Source: Arthrobacter sp. NicSoilB4 (GTDB lineage Bacteria > Actinomycetota > Actinomycetes > Actinomycetales > Micrococcaceae). Taken from it: DNA of 64,000 nucleotides. Below the pieces are notes generated by a model. That model ran no database searches. It saw nothing but the letters and a program-made list of their open reading frames with translations, and was not told the DNA's origin. Where the stretch lies: contig NZ_AP024653.1 in assembly GCF_019977335.1 (NCBI RefSeq), positions 1,178,001 to 1,242,000 on the forward strand, written 5' to 3'. The position numbers and the translations under genes are program-made. Positions 1 to 7,907 of this stretch are shown one piece after another; positions within the stretch are counted from its first letter, which is position 1, and each line of letters starts with the position of its first letter.

Positions 1-966
1 GGAGGCGTAGGCGCGGGGGACGCCCAGGCTGCGTTCGGTCACGCGCTGGGTCAGCGGGAGGGTGCCCACCGAGGAGCGGGACACAAAGGCAAGCTGCACT
101 GCCGGCCAGACGCCGGAGAAGTACTGCTTGACGGACAGTCCATGCGTGCGGACCAGGACCGGGTAGACCACGAACAGCACGAGGGCCAGGCCCACGTAGA
201 TGGCAAACGTGAACTTGCCGAGGGAACCGATGGTGTCCCAGCCGTAGATCGCCACGGCGTTGCCGATCAGGCCGACGGTGCCGATCGGGGCGATCCGGAT
301 GATCCACCAGAGGACCTTCTGGATCACGGCGAGGGCGGAGGCGTTGAGGTTCAGGAACGGCTCGGCCGCCTTGCCCACCTTCAGCGCCGCAATGCCGACG
401 GCGACCGCGATCACCAGGATCTGCAGGACATTAAAGCTCACCGAGGTGGTGGCGACGCCCTCGGTCACGGTGGTGCTGGCGCCGAGGCCCAGGAAGTTCT
501 TCGGGAACAGGCCCGTCAGGAACGCCCACCAGCTGCCGACCTTCGACGGCGCCTCGCCCTGGCCGGTGATACCCGTGTTTGCCCCGGGCTGCAGCAAGAC
601 GCCCAGGCCGATGCCGATCAGCACGGAGATCAGCGCGGTGATGGCGAACCAGAGCAGCGTGTTCCACGCCAGCCGGGCGGCGTTGGAGACGGCGCGCAGG
701 TTGGAGATGGAGCTGACAACGGCGGTGAAGATGAGGGGCACGACGGCGGTCTGCAGCAGCGAGACGTAGCTCGAGCCGATGGTCTGCAGGGTGGCGCCGA
801 GGGCGTTGGGGTTCGCCTTGGTGCTGCCCGTGTACTTGGCCAGCAGGCCAAGGCCCAGGCCCACGATCAGGGCGGCGATGATCTGGAAGCCGAACGAGCC
901 GGCCCATTTGGGCAGCTGGAAGCCGGTCTTCCCGGCGGGGGCGGGGGTGCTTGTCTGAGTGGTCAC
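1..966 (-). CDS. DAACS-family sodium/proton:dicarboxylate or amino-acid symporter (3' end outside window)
   Basis: The reading frame runs off the left edge, so only the first 322 codons are visible. The start is GTG at 964-966. The visible protein is highly hydrophobic, with repeated membrane segments and the family core: an early membrane pair, a stretch reading QTAVVPLIFTAVVSS, then FVSRSSVGTLPLT, the serine-rich re-entrant loop typical of the dicarboxylate/amino acid:cation symporter (DAACS) family. Members take up glutamate, C4-dicarboxylates or cystine with sodium or protons across the cytoplasmic membrane. The SRSSVGTLP loop leans towards the cystine (TcyP-like) branch, but I cannot fix the substrate. 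Upstream lies a structured repeat and the 3' end of a DUF885 gene on the same strand, so this gene probably has its own promoter. Confidence 0.88.
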   Translation of the reverse strand, partial: MTTQTSTPAPAGKTGFQLPKWAGSFGFQIIAALIVGLGLGLLAKYTGSTKANPNALGATLQTIGSSYVSLLQTAVVPLIFTAVVSSISNLRAVSNAARLAWNTLLWFAITALISVLIGIGLGVLLQPGANTGITGQGEAPSKVGSWWAFLTGLFPKNFLGLGASTTVTEGVATTSVSFNVLQILVIAVAVGIAALKVGKAAEPFLNLNASALAVIQKVLWWIIRIAPIGTVGLIGNAVAIYGWDTIGSLGKFTFAIYVGLALVLFVVYPVLVRTHGLSVKQYFSGVWPAVQLAFVSRSSVGTLPLTQRVTERSLGVPRAYAS

Positions 967-1130
967 CGGATCACGCTAGGACCGCACCGCCTATCACGAC
1001 GAACGGATGTTGAGAAATATTACGCGGCCCGCTCAGGGCTCCGGCGGCCGGATTCCCGGAACAACGGGGGAATCCCACCCGTTTGTGAAGTTATTCCCGG
1101 CCCCGGTGTGGCGATTGTCTCCCCGCAGGG

Positions 1131-1261
1131 CCCGGGAGGCAGGCATCCGGCAGCGTGCGTCTAAGCAAGTGCCCCACCGTCCGGGTTCCCTGACCGAGCT
1201 TGCGAGGTTAGGGGGACGGTGGGGTGTACGAGCGAGCACGCCGAGGATGGCTGCTCCCGGG
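1131..1261. repeat. Structured dispersed repeat, copy 1
   Basis: This 131-bp element folds as a nested imperfect palindrome. The outer arms are CCCGGGAG (1131-1138) and CTCCCGGG (1254-1261); then GCGTGC pairs GCACGC, CCCCACCGTCC pairs GGACGGTGGGG, and CCCTGACC pairs GGTTAGGG with one G.T. Unpaired or loop sequence is shared with copy 2 at 47983-48105, including GCGTGCGTCTAAGC, CGAGCTTGCGAGG and GTGTACGAGCGAGCACGC. It fills most of the 303-bp gap 967-1269, directly after the DUF885 stop codon. It could act as a terminator, a structured RNA or a REP/MITE-like element; no transposase is nearby. The rest of the gap holds only a small GGATTCCC/GGGAATCC inverted repeat (1050-1075). Confidence 0.75.
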
Positions 1262-1269
1262 TCCCGGCC

Positions 1270-2961
1270 CTACTCCAGCGCGCGCTTGAGGGTGTCGAGG
1301 CCCACCGAACCGATGTTCAACGCCTTTGTGTGGAAGGCCTTGAGCTCGAAGCCCGGCCGGGATTCGAGCTCGGCGCGGATCTGCTCCCAGAGCCGCTGGC
1401 CCACCTTGTACGACGGCGCCTGGCCCGGCCAGCCGAGGTAGCGGGTGAACTCGAAGTTGAGCTGCCCCTCGCTGATGGCCAGGTTCTGCTTCAGGAACCC
1501 GTACCCCTTCTCCGGAGTCCAGGTGCCCGACCCCCAACGCTCGGGCACCTCCAACTCCAGGTGCACGCCAATGTCGAACACCACGCGGGCCGCACGCATG
1601 CGCTGCATGTCGAGCATGCCCATGTGGTCGCCCGGGTCCTTGAGGTACCCAAGTTCCTGCATGAGCTTCTCGGCGTAGAGCGCCCAGCCTTCGCCGTGCC
1701 CGGACGTCCAGCAGACGTTCCGGCGCCACTTGTTGAGCAGTTCGCGGCGGTACGTGGCCGTCGCGACCTGCAGGTGGTGGCCGGGAACGCCCTCGTGGTA
1801 GACGGTGGTGGTCTCGGCCCAGGTGGTGAAGGTGTCCTCGCCCGGCGGCACGGACCACCACATGCGGCCCGGGCGGCTGTAGTCATCCGAGGGCCCGGTG
1901 TAGTAGATGCCGCCTTCGTCGGTCGGGGCAATCTTGCACTCCAGCGTCTTCATGACCTCCGGGATGTCGAAATGCACGCCCGCGAGGTCGGCCACGGCCT
2001 TGTCGGAGAGCTCCTGCATCCAGGCCTGGAGGGCGTCGGTGCCCTTGAGCTGCCGTGCGGGGTCGTTGTTCAGGATCTCCTTGGCTTCCTCGATCGTTGC
2101 GCCGGGGCGGATCTCCTCTGCCACCCGCTCCTGTTCGGCGATCAGGCGGTCGAGCTCCTGCACGCCCCAGGCGTACGTCTCCTCCAGGTCCACCGTGGCG
2201 CCGAGGAAGGAGCGGGAGGCCAAGGAGTAGCGCTCGCGGCCGACGGCGTCTTTCTCCGGGGCCACGGGCAGCAGCTCGGACTCCAAGAAGCCGGCCAGCC
2301 GGGAGTAGGCCACGCGCGCGGCGGCGGCACCGGCGTCGAGCCTGGACTTTACGTCCTCGGGCAGCGGGCCTTCCGCGGTCTTGGCGTTGCCGGCCAGCTT
2401 CGCGAAGAAGCCGTCGTCCGCGGCGTGCTTGGTGGTCTGTTCGATCACGATCTTCACCTGCCGCGCGGCGGCCACCTTGCCGTCCTCCTTGGCGGCGCGC
2501 AGCGACTCGATGTACCCGTCCAGCGCGGCGGGGACGTTGTGCGCACGTCCCGCGATGTGGTCCCACTGCCCGGCGGTGTCCGTCGGCATGAGGTCGAAGA
2601 TCGCCCGGATTTCCTGGGCGGGGGAGGCAATGTTGTTCAGCTCGCCGAGGCCCCAGCCGGATTCGTGCAGTTCCAGCTGGAGGCCCAGGCGTTCGCGCAT
2701 GGCATCCAGGGTGACGGCGTCGACGTCGTCCACCGGCTCCAGCCCGTCGAGGGCGGCGAGGGCCTCGCGCGCGGCGGCGGCGAATTCCTCGTGTCCTGCA
2801 GGGGAGAAGTCCTGGTATTCGGTTTCGTGGCCGGGCAGGCCGAGTTCGGTGGCGAAGCTCGGGTTAAGCCGGATCAGGGTGTCCGTGAAGGCGTCGGCGA
2901 CGGCATCGATGGCGGTCTGCGGGCGCGCTGCGGATGTGTGTTCAGTGGTTTCGATAGTCAC
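1270..2961 (-). CDS. DUF885 family protein, putative metallopeptidase (563 aa)
   Basis: The frame is open further upstream, but GTG at 2959-2961 is chosen because the family's N-terminal pattern (AVADAFTDTLIRLNPSFAT, then ELGLPGHE) begins soon after it and the longer version would overlap the carboxylase epsilon gene. Near residue 390 it has HEGVPGHHLQ, the HExxPGHH signature of DUF885 proteins, which are thought to be zinc-dependent hydrolases or peptidases; this activity is inferred from the family. The length of 563 aa is normal for the family. No signal peptide is seen, so it is probably cytoplasmic. It lies 53 bp downstream of the acyl-CoA carboxylase epsilon gene on the same strand and could be co-transcribed, although no functional link is evident. 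Confidence 0.88.
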   Translation of the reverse strand: MTIETTEHTSAARPQTAIDAVADAFTDTLIRLNPSFATELGLPGHETEYQDFSPAGHEEFAAAAREALAALDGLEPVDDVDAVTLDAMRERLGLQLELHESGWGLGELNNIASPAQEIRAIFDLMPTDTAGQWDHIAGRAHNVPAALDGYIESLRAAKEDGKVAAARQVKIVIEQTTKHAADDGFFAKLAGNAKTAEGPLPEDVKSRLDAGAAAARVAYSRLAGFLESELLPVAPEKDAVGRERYSLASRSFLGATVDLEETYAWGVQELDRLIAEQERVAEEIRPGATIEEAKEILNNDPARQLKGTDALQAWMQELSDKAVADLAGVHFDIPEVMKTLECKIAPTDEGGIYYTGPSDDYSRPGRMWWSVPPGEDTFTTWAETTTVYHEGVPGHHLQVATATYRRELLNKWRRNVCWTSGHGEGWALYAEKLMQELGYLKDPGDHMGMLDMQRMRAARVVFDIGVHLELEVPERWGSGTWTPEKGYGFLKQNLAISEGQLNFEFTRYLGWPGQAPSYKVGQRLWEQIRAELESRPGFELKAFHTKALNIGSVGLDTLKRALE

Positions 2962-3014
2962 CCGAAAGAGACTAGCCCGGCCGCCGCTGTTATGAAAGGG
3001 TTGCTGAACTTTTC

Positions 3015-3260
3015 TTAGCCTCGGCTGCGTTTCCACGAGCCGGGACCCGGCTTCGGCCCCAGCTGCAGCTGCTGGCGGCGGATCCACTGCCGGGCGCTCG
3101 GCTTGGCCGGCGCCTCGGCTTCGCCGCTGCCCAGGGACAGCACGACGGCGGTCAGCGCCGCAAGCTCTTCCGGCGTCGGATCGCCCTTGGTGACGGAAAG
3201 CAGGCTCTCCGCCGGGGCTGCTGCCGCCCCGGCCGGGTCCACGGGCTCGATTCCGGTCAC
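3015..3260 (-). CDS. Acyl-CoA carboxylase epsilon subunit (81 aa)
   Basis: This short protein has the features of actinobacterial AccE/PccE: a disordered Ala/Pro N terminus, the helix-forming core [17 protein letters not shown], then a basic Trp-containing tail (RQWIRRQQL and [10 protein letters not shown]). Epsilon subunits bind the carboxyltransferase beta subunit and strengthen its association with the biotinylated alpha subunit. The start is GTG at 3258-3260, overlapping the stop codon of the beta-subunit gene in a GTGA junction, so translation is very likely coupled. This small gene beside a beta subunit is diagnostic of the actinobacterial multisubunit acyl-CoA carboxylases. Confidence 0.9.
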   Translation of the reverse strand: MTGIEPVDPAGAAAAPAESLLSVTKGDPTPEELAALTAVVLSLGSGEAEAPAKPSARQWIRRQQLQLGPKPGPGSWKRSRG

Positions 3261-4840
3261 AGCGGGATGTTCCCGTGCTTCTTGGCAGGCAGGCTGGCGC
3301 GTTTGTCCCGCAGGGCACGCAGGCCCTTGATGATCTGCACCCGGGTCTCGGACGGGGCAATAACGGCATCCACGTAGCCGAGCTGGGCTGCCTGGTACGG
3401 GTTGAGCAGCTCCTCCTCGTACTGCCGGATGACCTCGGCGCGCTTGGCCTCGACGTCGCCGCCGTCCTGCGCCACGGCGGCGAGCTCGCGGCGGTACAGG
3501 ATGTTGACCGCGCCCTGGGCGCCCATGACGCCGATCTGCGCGGTGGGCCAGGCCAGGTTGAGGTCCGCGCCGAGCTTCTTGGAGCCCATCACGATGTACG
3601 CCCCGCCATAGGCCTTGCGGGTGATGACGGTCAGCTTGGGCACGGTGGCCTCGGCGTACGCATAGAGGAGCTTCGCGCCGCGGCGGATGATGCCCTGGAA
3701 CTCCTGGTCCTTGCCCGGCAGGAAGCCCGGGACGTCCACCAGCGTGATGATCGGGACGTTGAACGCGTCGCAGTGCCGGACGAAGCGGGCGGCCTTTTCC
3801 GAGGCGGCGATGTCCAGGGTGCCGGCGAACTGCATCGGCTGGTTGGCCACGATGCCCACGGTGTGGCCCTCCACCCGGCCGTAGCCGATGATGACGTTCG
3901 GCGCGTAGAGGGACTGCATCTCGAGGAAGTGCGCGTCGTCCACGATCTGCTCGATGACCTTGCGCATGTCGTAGGGCTGGTTGGCCGAGTCCGGGATGAG
4001 GGCATCCAGGGCGAGGTCGTCGTCGTCGAGCTCCAGCTCCTGGGAGTGCTCCAGCACGGGGGCCTCGGCGAGGTTGTTGGACGGCAGGAAGTCCAGCAGT
4101 TCGCGGACGAACTCGATGGCATCGGCCTCGTCGGAGGCGAGGTACGTGGAGGTGCCGGTGTTGGCGTTGTGCTGGCGGGCGCCGCCGAGGGTTTCCATGT
4201 CCACGTCTTCACCCGTGACGGTCTTGATCACGTCCGGGCCGGTGATGAACATGTGGGAGGTCTTGTCCACCATGACCACATAGTCGGTCAGCGCGGGGGA
4301 GTAGGCCGCGCCGCCTGCGGACGGGCCCATGATCAGGGAGATCTGCGGGACGACTCCGGAGGCGTGCACGTTGTTGCGGAAGATGTCCGCGAACATGGCC
4401 AGCGAGGCCACGCCTTCCTGGATGCGGGCACCGCCGCCGTCGAGGATGCCGACCACGGGGCAGCCGTTGCGCAGCGCGAATTCCTGGACCTTGACGATCT
4501 TCTCGCCGTTGACCTGGCTCAGCGAGCCGCCATAGACGGAGAAGTCCTGGCTGTAGACGGCGACGGGGCGGCCGTCCACCGTGCCGTAGCCGGAGACCAG
4601 CCCGTCGCCCAGGGGCTTCTTCTTCTCCATGCCGAAGGCGGTGGAGCGGTGCACGGCGAGGGCGTCGAACTCGACGAAGGAGCCGGCGTCCAGCAGCAGG
4701 TCGATGCGCTCGCGGGCGGTGTTCTTGCCGCGCGCGTGCTGCTTCTCGATTGCTTCCGGGCCGGAGGGCTGCTCGGCACGGGCCTGGCGGTCGCGGAAGT
4801 CGGCAATCTTTCCCGCGGTCGTGGTCAGATCGTGGCTCAT
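3257..4840 (-). CDS. Acyl-CoA (acetyl/propionyl-CoA) carboxylase carboxyltransferase beta subunit (527 aa)
   Basis: The protein transfers carboxyl from biotin to acetyl- or propionyl-CoA, giving malonyl- or methylmalonyl-CoA for lipid synthesis. It starts with ATG at 4838-4840 behind a GGAGA ribosome site; the frame stays open upstream to 5239, but that extension is low-complexity and non-conserved. The two crotonase-like halves are complete: N-terminal [14 protein letters not shown] and [16 protein letters not shown] (acyl-CoA oxyanion site), C-terminal [20 protein letters not shown] and [11 protein letters not shown]. The length suits the AccD5/PccB type. It overlaps the epsilon gene by 4 bp. 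The alpha (biotin) subunit is not in the window, but biotin ligase is, at 6371. Which acyl-CoA it prefers cannot be told from sequence alone. Confidence 0.95.
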   Translation of the reverse strand: MSHDLTTTAGKIADFRDRQARAEQPSGPEAIEKQHARGKNTARERIDLLLDAGSFVEFDALAVHRSTAFGMEKKKPLGDGLVSGYGTVDGRPVAVYSQDFSVYGGSLSQVNGEKIVKVQEFALRNGCPVVGILDGGGARIQEGVASLAMFADIFRNNVHASGVVPQISLIMGPSAGGAAYSPALTDYVVMVDKTSHMFITGPDVIKTVTGEDVDMETLGGARQHNANTGTSTYLASDEADAIEFVRELLDFLPSNNLAEAPVLEHSQELELDDDDLALDALIPDSANQPYDMRKVIEQIVDDAHFLEMQSLYAPNVIIGYGRVEGHTVGIVANQPMQFAGTLDIAASEKAARFVRHCDAFNVPIITLVDVPGFLPGKDQEFQGIIRRGAKLLYAYAEATVPKLTVITRKAYGGAYIVMGSKKLGADLNLAWPTAQIGVMGAQGAVNILYRRELAAVAQDGGDVEAKRAEVIRQYEEELLNPYQAAQLGYVDAVIAPSETRVQIIKGLRALRDKRASLPAKKHGNIPL

Positions 4841-5010
4841 CAAGTGTCTCCGGCTCTGTAGTTCGTTACGGCTGTGTACGTTCTCTCTGGCCTGTGCAGT
4901 GGCGCTTAAGTGGATTCCACACAAAAACATGGCCGTGTTGGCAAGTCTAGTGACGGTATTCGCCCGCGCCGCTGTAGAAAACCTACAATTTTCGGCCTGA
5001 GGTTCGCTGG

Positions 5011-5060
5011 CCGCCGCCTCCCGCCGCCTCCCGCCGCCTCCCGCCGCCTCCCGCCGCCTC
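5011..5060. repeat. Five tandem copies of a 10-bp repeat between divergent genes
   Basis: CCGCCGCCTC occurs five times head to tail without a mismatch, followed by a decayed partial copy. About 70 bp further on, CCGGACTCCG is also tandemly doubled (5133-5152). Both lie in the 437-bp gap (4841-5277) between the carboxylase beta gene and the divergent dehydrogenase gene, upstream of both start codons. Apart from these repeats and the operator-like palindrome at 5242-5261, I see nothing else in that gap. Simple decamer arrays of this kind can change length by slippage and so could change promoter spacing. Confidence 0.9.
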
Positions 5061-5241
5061 CCGCCCGGCAGCCTGCGGGAGGCGCCGGGGTATCCTGCCC
5101 GGCGCGTTCCTGCCCAGTGGCCACGGGCGGCACCGGACTCCGCCGGACTCCGCCCGCGGATTTCCGCGGATGCAGGTGGCAATTCCGCACCCGGCGGGTG
5201 AGTAACTGGGCAGGAGCGTCGGGATCCGCCCTCGACCAACT

Positions 5242-5271
5242 ATGTTACTGGCGGGTAACATCGGCTAGAGT
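5242..5271 (+). promoter_or_regulatory. Operator-like palindrome overlapping a probable leaderless promoter
   Basis: ATGTTAC (5242-5248) and GTAACAT (5255-5261) form a perfect 7-bp inverted repeat with a 6-bp spacer, the size and symmetry of a TetR- or GntR-type operator. TAGAGT at 5266-5271 could be the -10 element; it would start RNA at about 5278, the A of the dehydrogenase ATG, so the transcript may be leaderless. This fits the absence of a Shine-Dalgarno sequence there. The left arm would cover the -35 position, consistent with repression. The regulator is unknown. Confidence 0.5.
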
Positions 5272-5277
5272 GTCCTC

Positions 5278-6183
5278 ATGACTTCGAGCAATGATGCTTC
5301 GGGCACCGCCCCGCAATCCCAGCAGCCAGGGCCCTATCAGGCCGCCGGTTCCCTCCAGGGCCGGACCATCCTCATCTCCGGGGGAAGCCGCGGCATCGGC
5401 CTGGCCATCGCCACCCGTGCGGCCCGCGACGGCGCCAACATCGTCCTGATGGCCAAAACCGGCCAGCCGCACGCCAAGCTGGAAGGCACGGTCTACTCGG
5501 CCGCCGAGCAGATCGAGGCAGCCGGCGGGCAGGCCCTGCCGCTGGTCGGGGATGTGCGCAACGACGCCGACGTCGCCGGCGCGGTCGCGGCCGCCGTGGA
5601 ACGCTTCGGCGGGATCGACATCGTGATCAACAACGCCTCCGCGATCGACCTGTCCAAGACCGACGACGTCGACATGAAGCGCTACGACCTGATGCAGGAC
5701 ATCAACGTCCGCGGCACCTTCCTGCTCTCCAAACTTGCCCTGCCCGCCCTGCGCGAGTCCGGCGCCGGACAGATCCTGACGCTCTCCCCGCCGCTGAACC
5801 TGGACCCGAAGTGGGCCGGAATGCACCTGGCGTACACCATGGCGAAGTATGGCATGAGCCTGACCACCCTGGGCCTGGCGGAGGAACTGAAGGCGGACGG
5901 CATCAGCGTGAACTCGCTGTGGCCCTGCACCCTGATCAACACCGCCGCCATCCGCAACATGCCGGGCGGCGAAAAGATCGTCCAGGGCGCCCGCGGCCCC
6001 GAAATCATGGCCGACGCGGCCCATGCGGTCCTGACCAACGGCAACACGATTCCGGCAGCCGGCAGCCGGAGCGGCAACTTCTACACCGACGAGCAGGTCC
6101 TCGCCGCGACCGGCGTCACGGATTTCACCCCGTACAGCCTGGGCGCCCCGGAAGACCGGCTGATCCCTGACATCTTCCTCTGA
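5278..6183 (+). CDS. Short-chain dehydrogenase/reductase, HSDL2-like (301 aa)
   Basis: The Rossmann fold is clear: GGSRGIGLAIA binds the nucleotide, NNASAIDL follows strand 4, and the catalytic Tyr-Lys pair appears as AYTMAKYG, with serine in LTLSPPLN. The NLDPKWAGMHLAYTMAKYGM region is characteristic of the hydroxysteroid dehydrogenase-like 2 branch, associated with fatty-acid or lipid metabolism; the true substrate is unknown. The protein should be a soluble NAD(P)-dependent oxidoreductase. ATG at 5278 has no ribosome site in front of it but a promoter-like element at the right distance for a leaderless mRNA. It is divergent from the acyl-CoA carboxylase genes, which fits a lipid theme. Confidence 0.88.
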   Translation: MTSSNDASGTAPQSQQPGPYQAAGSLQGRTILISGGSRGIGLAIATRAARDGANIVLMAKTGQPHAKLEGTVYSAAEQIEAAGGQALPLVGDVRNDADVAGAVAAAVERFGGIDIVINNASAIDLSKTDDVDMKRYDLMQDINVRGTFLLSKLALPALRESGAGQILTLSPPLNLDPKWAGMHLAYTMAKYGMSLTTLGLAEELKADGISVNSLWPCTLINTAAIRNMPGGEKIVQGARGPEIMADAAHAVLTNGNTIPAAGSRSGNFYTDEQVLAATGVTDFTPYSLGAPEDRLIPDIFL

Positions 6184-6370
6184 GTTTCCTGTTGATTCCG
6201 TGCCGGCGGCGGCGCCGGGACGGGCCGCCGAAACTCCCCACCATTGAGGCGCGACCCCGGCCTGCCGCCGCGGTTCGGCCGGACACGCCGGCCGGGAGCC
6301 GCCAATGCCGGGGAACATCCTGCGGCCAGGGCCGGAGCCGACGGCGGCGTAACTCGGTAGGATTCAAAGC

Positions 6371-7291
6371 ATGGAAGCCGCGCAGGAAGCCCCGGACCGT
6401 CCGCCCCTCGATGTGAACGCCCTCAGCGATGAGGCGTTCCTTTCAGCCAACGGCATTCCGCGGCTCACCGTTGTGGAGTCCACGGGCTCCACCAACGCGG
6501 ACCTGCTGCGCGGTGTCACCGAGGATCCGCCCGCGTATCCGGATCTCACCGTACTCACTGCCGAATACCAGAGCGCTGCCCGCGGCCGCCTGGACCGCCA
6601 CTGGGACGCACCCGCCGGCAGTGCAGTCTCCGTGTCGCTGGTGCTGCGGCCGGTCAACGCGGAAGGGCGCCCGCTGCCCACCCAGAGCTACTCATGGCTG
6701 TCGCTGCTCGCGGCACTTGCCCTGCGCGAGGCGCTGCTGGAGACTGCCGGGATCCCCGCGGAACTCAAATGGCCCAACGACGTCCTGGTGCGGGGCCGGA
6801 AGATCGCCGGCATCCTGGCCCAGCTGGGCCCGATGCACGGCGGCGCCGTGCCGCCGGTGGTGCTGGGGACCGGACTGAACGTCACCCTCACCGAGGCCGA
6901 GCTCCCGGTGCCCACCGCCACCTCCGTCCTGCTGGAACACCCGACGTCGGTGGACCGGACCGAGCTGCTCAAGAGCTACCTGTCCCGGTTCGCAACGCTT
7001 TACCGCAGCTTCTGCAACGCCGACGGCGATCCCACCGCCGGGATGGCCGGCGGCCCCTCGCTGCACAAGCGCGTCGAGCACCTGCTGACGACGCTCGGCA
7101 AGCAGGTCCGTGCCCAGCTTCCGGGGGACCACGAGATCATCGGCCACGCCACCCGCCTGGATGACTACGGGTCGCTCCTGGTGGTGGACTCCGGAGGGCA
7201 CGAGCACGTGGTGACGGCCGGCGATGTGGTGCACCTCCGCCCCTGGACGCCTCCCGGCCAGAACGCGGGCCATGAAAGCGGCTATGCGTAA
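6371..7291 (+). CDS. birA: Biotin--[acetyl-CoA-carboxylase] ligase (306 aa)
   Basis: BirA joins biotin to the conserved lysine of biotin carboxyl carrier domains through biotinyl-AMP. Visible motifs are STGSTNADL near the N terminus, the substrate loop AARGRLDRHW (a variant of GRGRxGRxW), and KWPNDVLVRGRKIAGIL with the catalytic lysine; a BirA C-terminal beta domain follows. There is no N-terminal helix-turn-helix, so it is a class I enzyme and should not itself regulate transcription. Its neighbours, the acyl-CoA carboxylase beta and epsilon genes on the opposite strand, make the context functional. It is followed by an overlapping PH-domain gene. Confidence 0.94.
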   Translation: MEAAQEAPDRPPLDVNALSDEAFLSANGIPRLTVVESTGSTNADLLRGVTEDPPAYPDLTVLTAEYQSAARGRLDRHWDAPAGSAVSVSLVLRPVNAEGRPLPTQSYSWLSLLAALALREALLETAGIPAELKWPNDVLVRGRKIAGILAQLGPMHGGAVPPVVLGTGLNVTLTEAELPVPTATSVLLEHPTSVDRTELLKSYLSRFATLYRSFCNADGDPTAGMAGGPSLHKRVEHLLTTLGKQVRAQLPGDHEIIGHATRLDDYGSLLVVDSGGHEHVVTAGDVVHLRPWTPPGQNAGHESGYA

Positions 7292-7907
7292 AGGGCTCCT
7301 CCCGGGCGAACAAGTGATTGTGGTGACCCGGCCGCAGCCCCGGACCCTGACCGTTCCGGCGCTGCTGTTCATCCTGGCCCCGGCGCTCGCCGCCTACGCC
7401 AGCGCCTGGATCGTGAAGGGCGGGCCTCTCAAGCTGGCCCCGATCATCGCCCCGCAGGCCAAGGAGTGGACTCCATGGCTGATCGGGGCGTGCATTGCAC
7501 TGGCGGCCTGGGTGCTGCTGGGCTACTGCCTGCCGCGGGTAATGACCTGGCACGCCACGACGTACACACTGACCAGCCAGCGGCTGATTGCCCGTTACGG
7601 CATGCTGCGGCGGCGCGATCAGCAGGTGTATCTGGCCACCGTTCGTAACGTGGTGATCCATCAGTCGTTGCTCCAACGCGTATTGCGATCCGGGAATATA
7701 TCCTTGGATACCGGGCACCCCAACAGCGCGGTGCTCCCCGACGTTCCGGAAGTCGCGACGTTCCGGAACTTCATCCTCGACGCCATCAACGAACTCCCGC
7801 GGGACGGGATCCCGGGCGTCGAGGGTGTGCCGTACAACAACGCCAGCCCCTGGCAGATAGAGCCCTGGCCATTGGATGTGAGAGAAGGTGGAAGAGATGA
7901 GCGCTGA
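7284..7907 (+). CDS. Membrane-anchored bacterial PH-domain protein (207 aa)
   Basis: Two hydrophobic segments (about residues 20-45 and 60-85) are followed by a YTLTSQRLIARYGMLRRRDQ stretch and VRNVVIHQSLLQRVLRSGN, the pattern of bacterial PH (YdbS/bPH2-like) domains on the cytoplasmic side. The function is unknown. The start chosen is the ATG inside the birA stop region (8-bp overlap); ATG at 7272 is an alternative that adds four residues. The 3' end overlaps the cyclase gene by 11 bp, so birA, this gene and the cyclase gene are likely co-transcribed. Confidence 0.83.
   Translation: MRKGLLPGEQVIVVTRPQPRTLTVPALLFILAPALAAYASAWIVKGGPLKLAPIIAPQAKEWTPWLIGACIALAAWVLLGYCLPRVMTWHATTYTLTSQRLIARYGMLRRRDQQVYLATVRNVVIHQSLLQRVLRSGNISLDTGHPNSAVLPDVPEVATFRNFILDAINELPRDGIPGVEGVPYNNASPWQIEPWPLDVREGGRDER

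Noticed and set aside
142..1164. Plus-strand frame of 340 codons over the symporter
   Set aside because: Asp/Gly/His-rich antisense product with no domain; the minus strand encodes a clear DAACS transporter.
2962..3369. Upstream extension of the DUF885 gene
   Set aside because: It would overlap the carboxylase epsilon gene and part of the beta gene in another frame and shows no conserved residues; GTG at 2961 fits the family N terminus.
5011..5060. Short regular repeats considered as a CRISPR array
   Set aside because: The unit is 10 bp with no spacers, and no cas genes are present.
4841..5239. Upstream extension of the carboxylase beta gene
   Set aside because: The extra residues are Arg/Gly/Ala-rich products of the decamer array; ATG 4840 has a good ribosome site.
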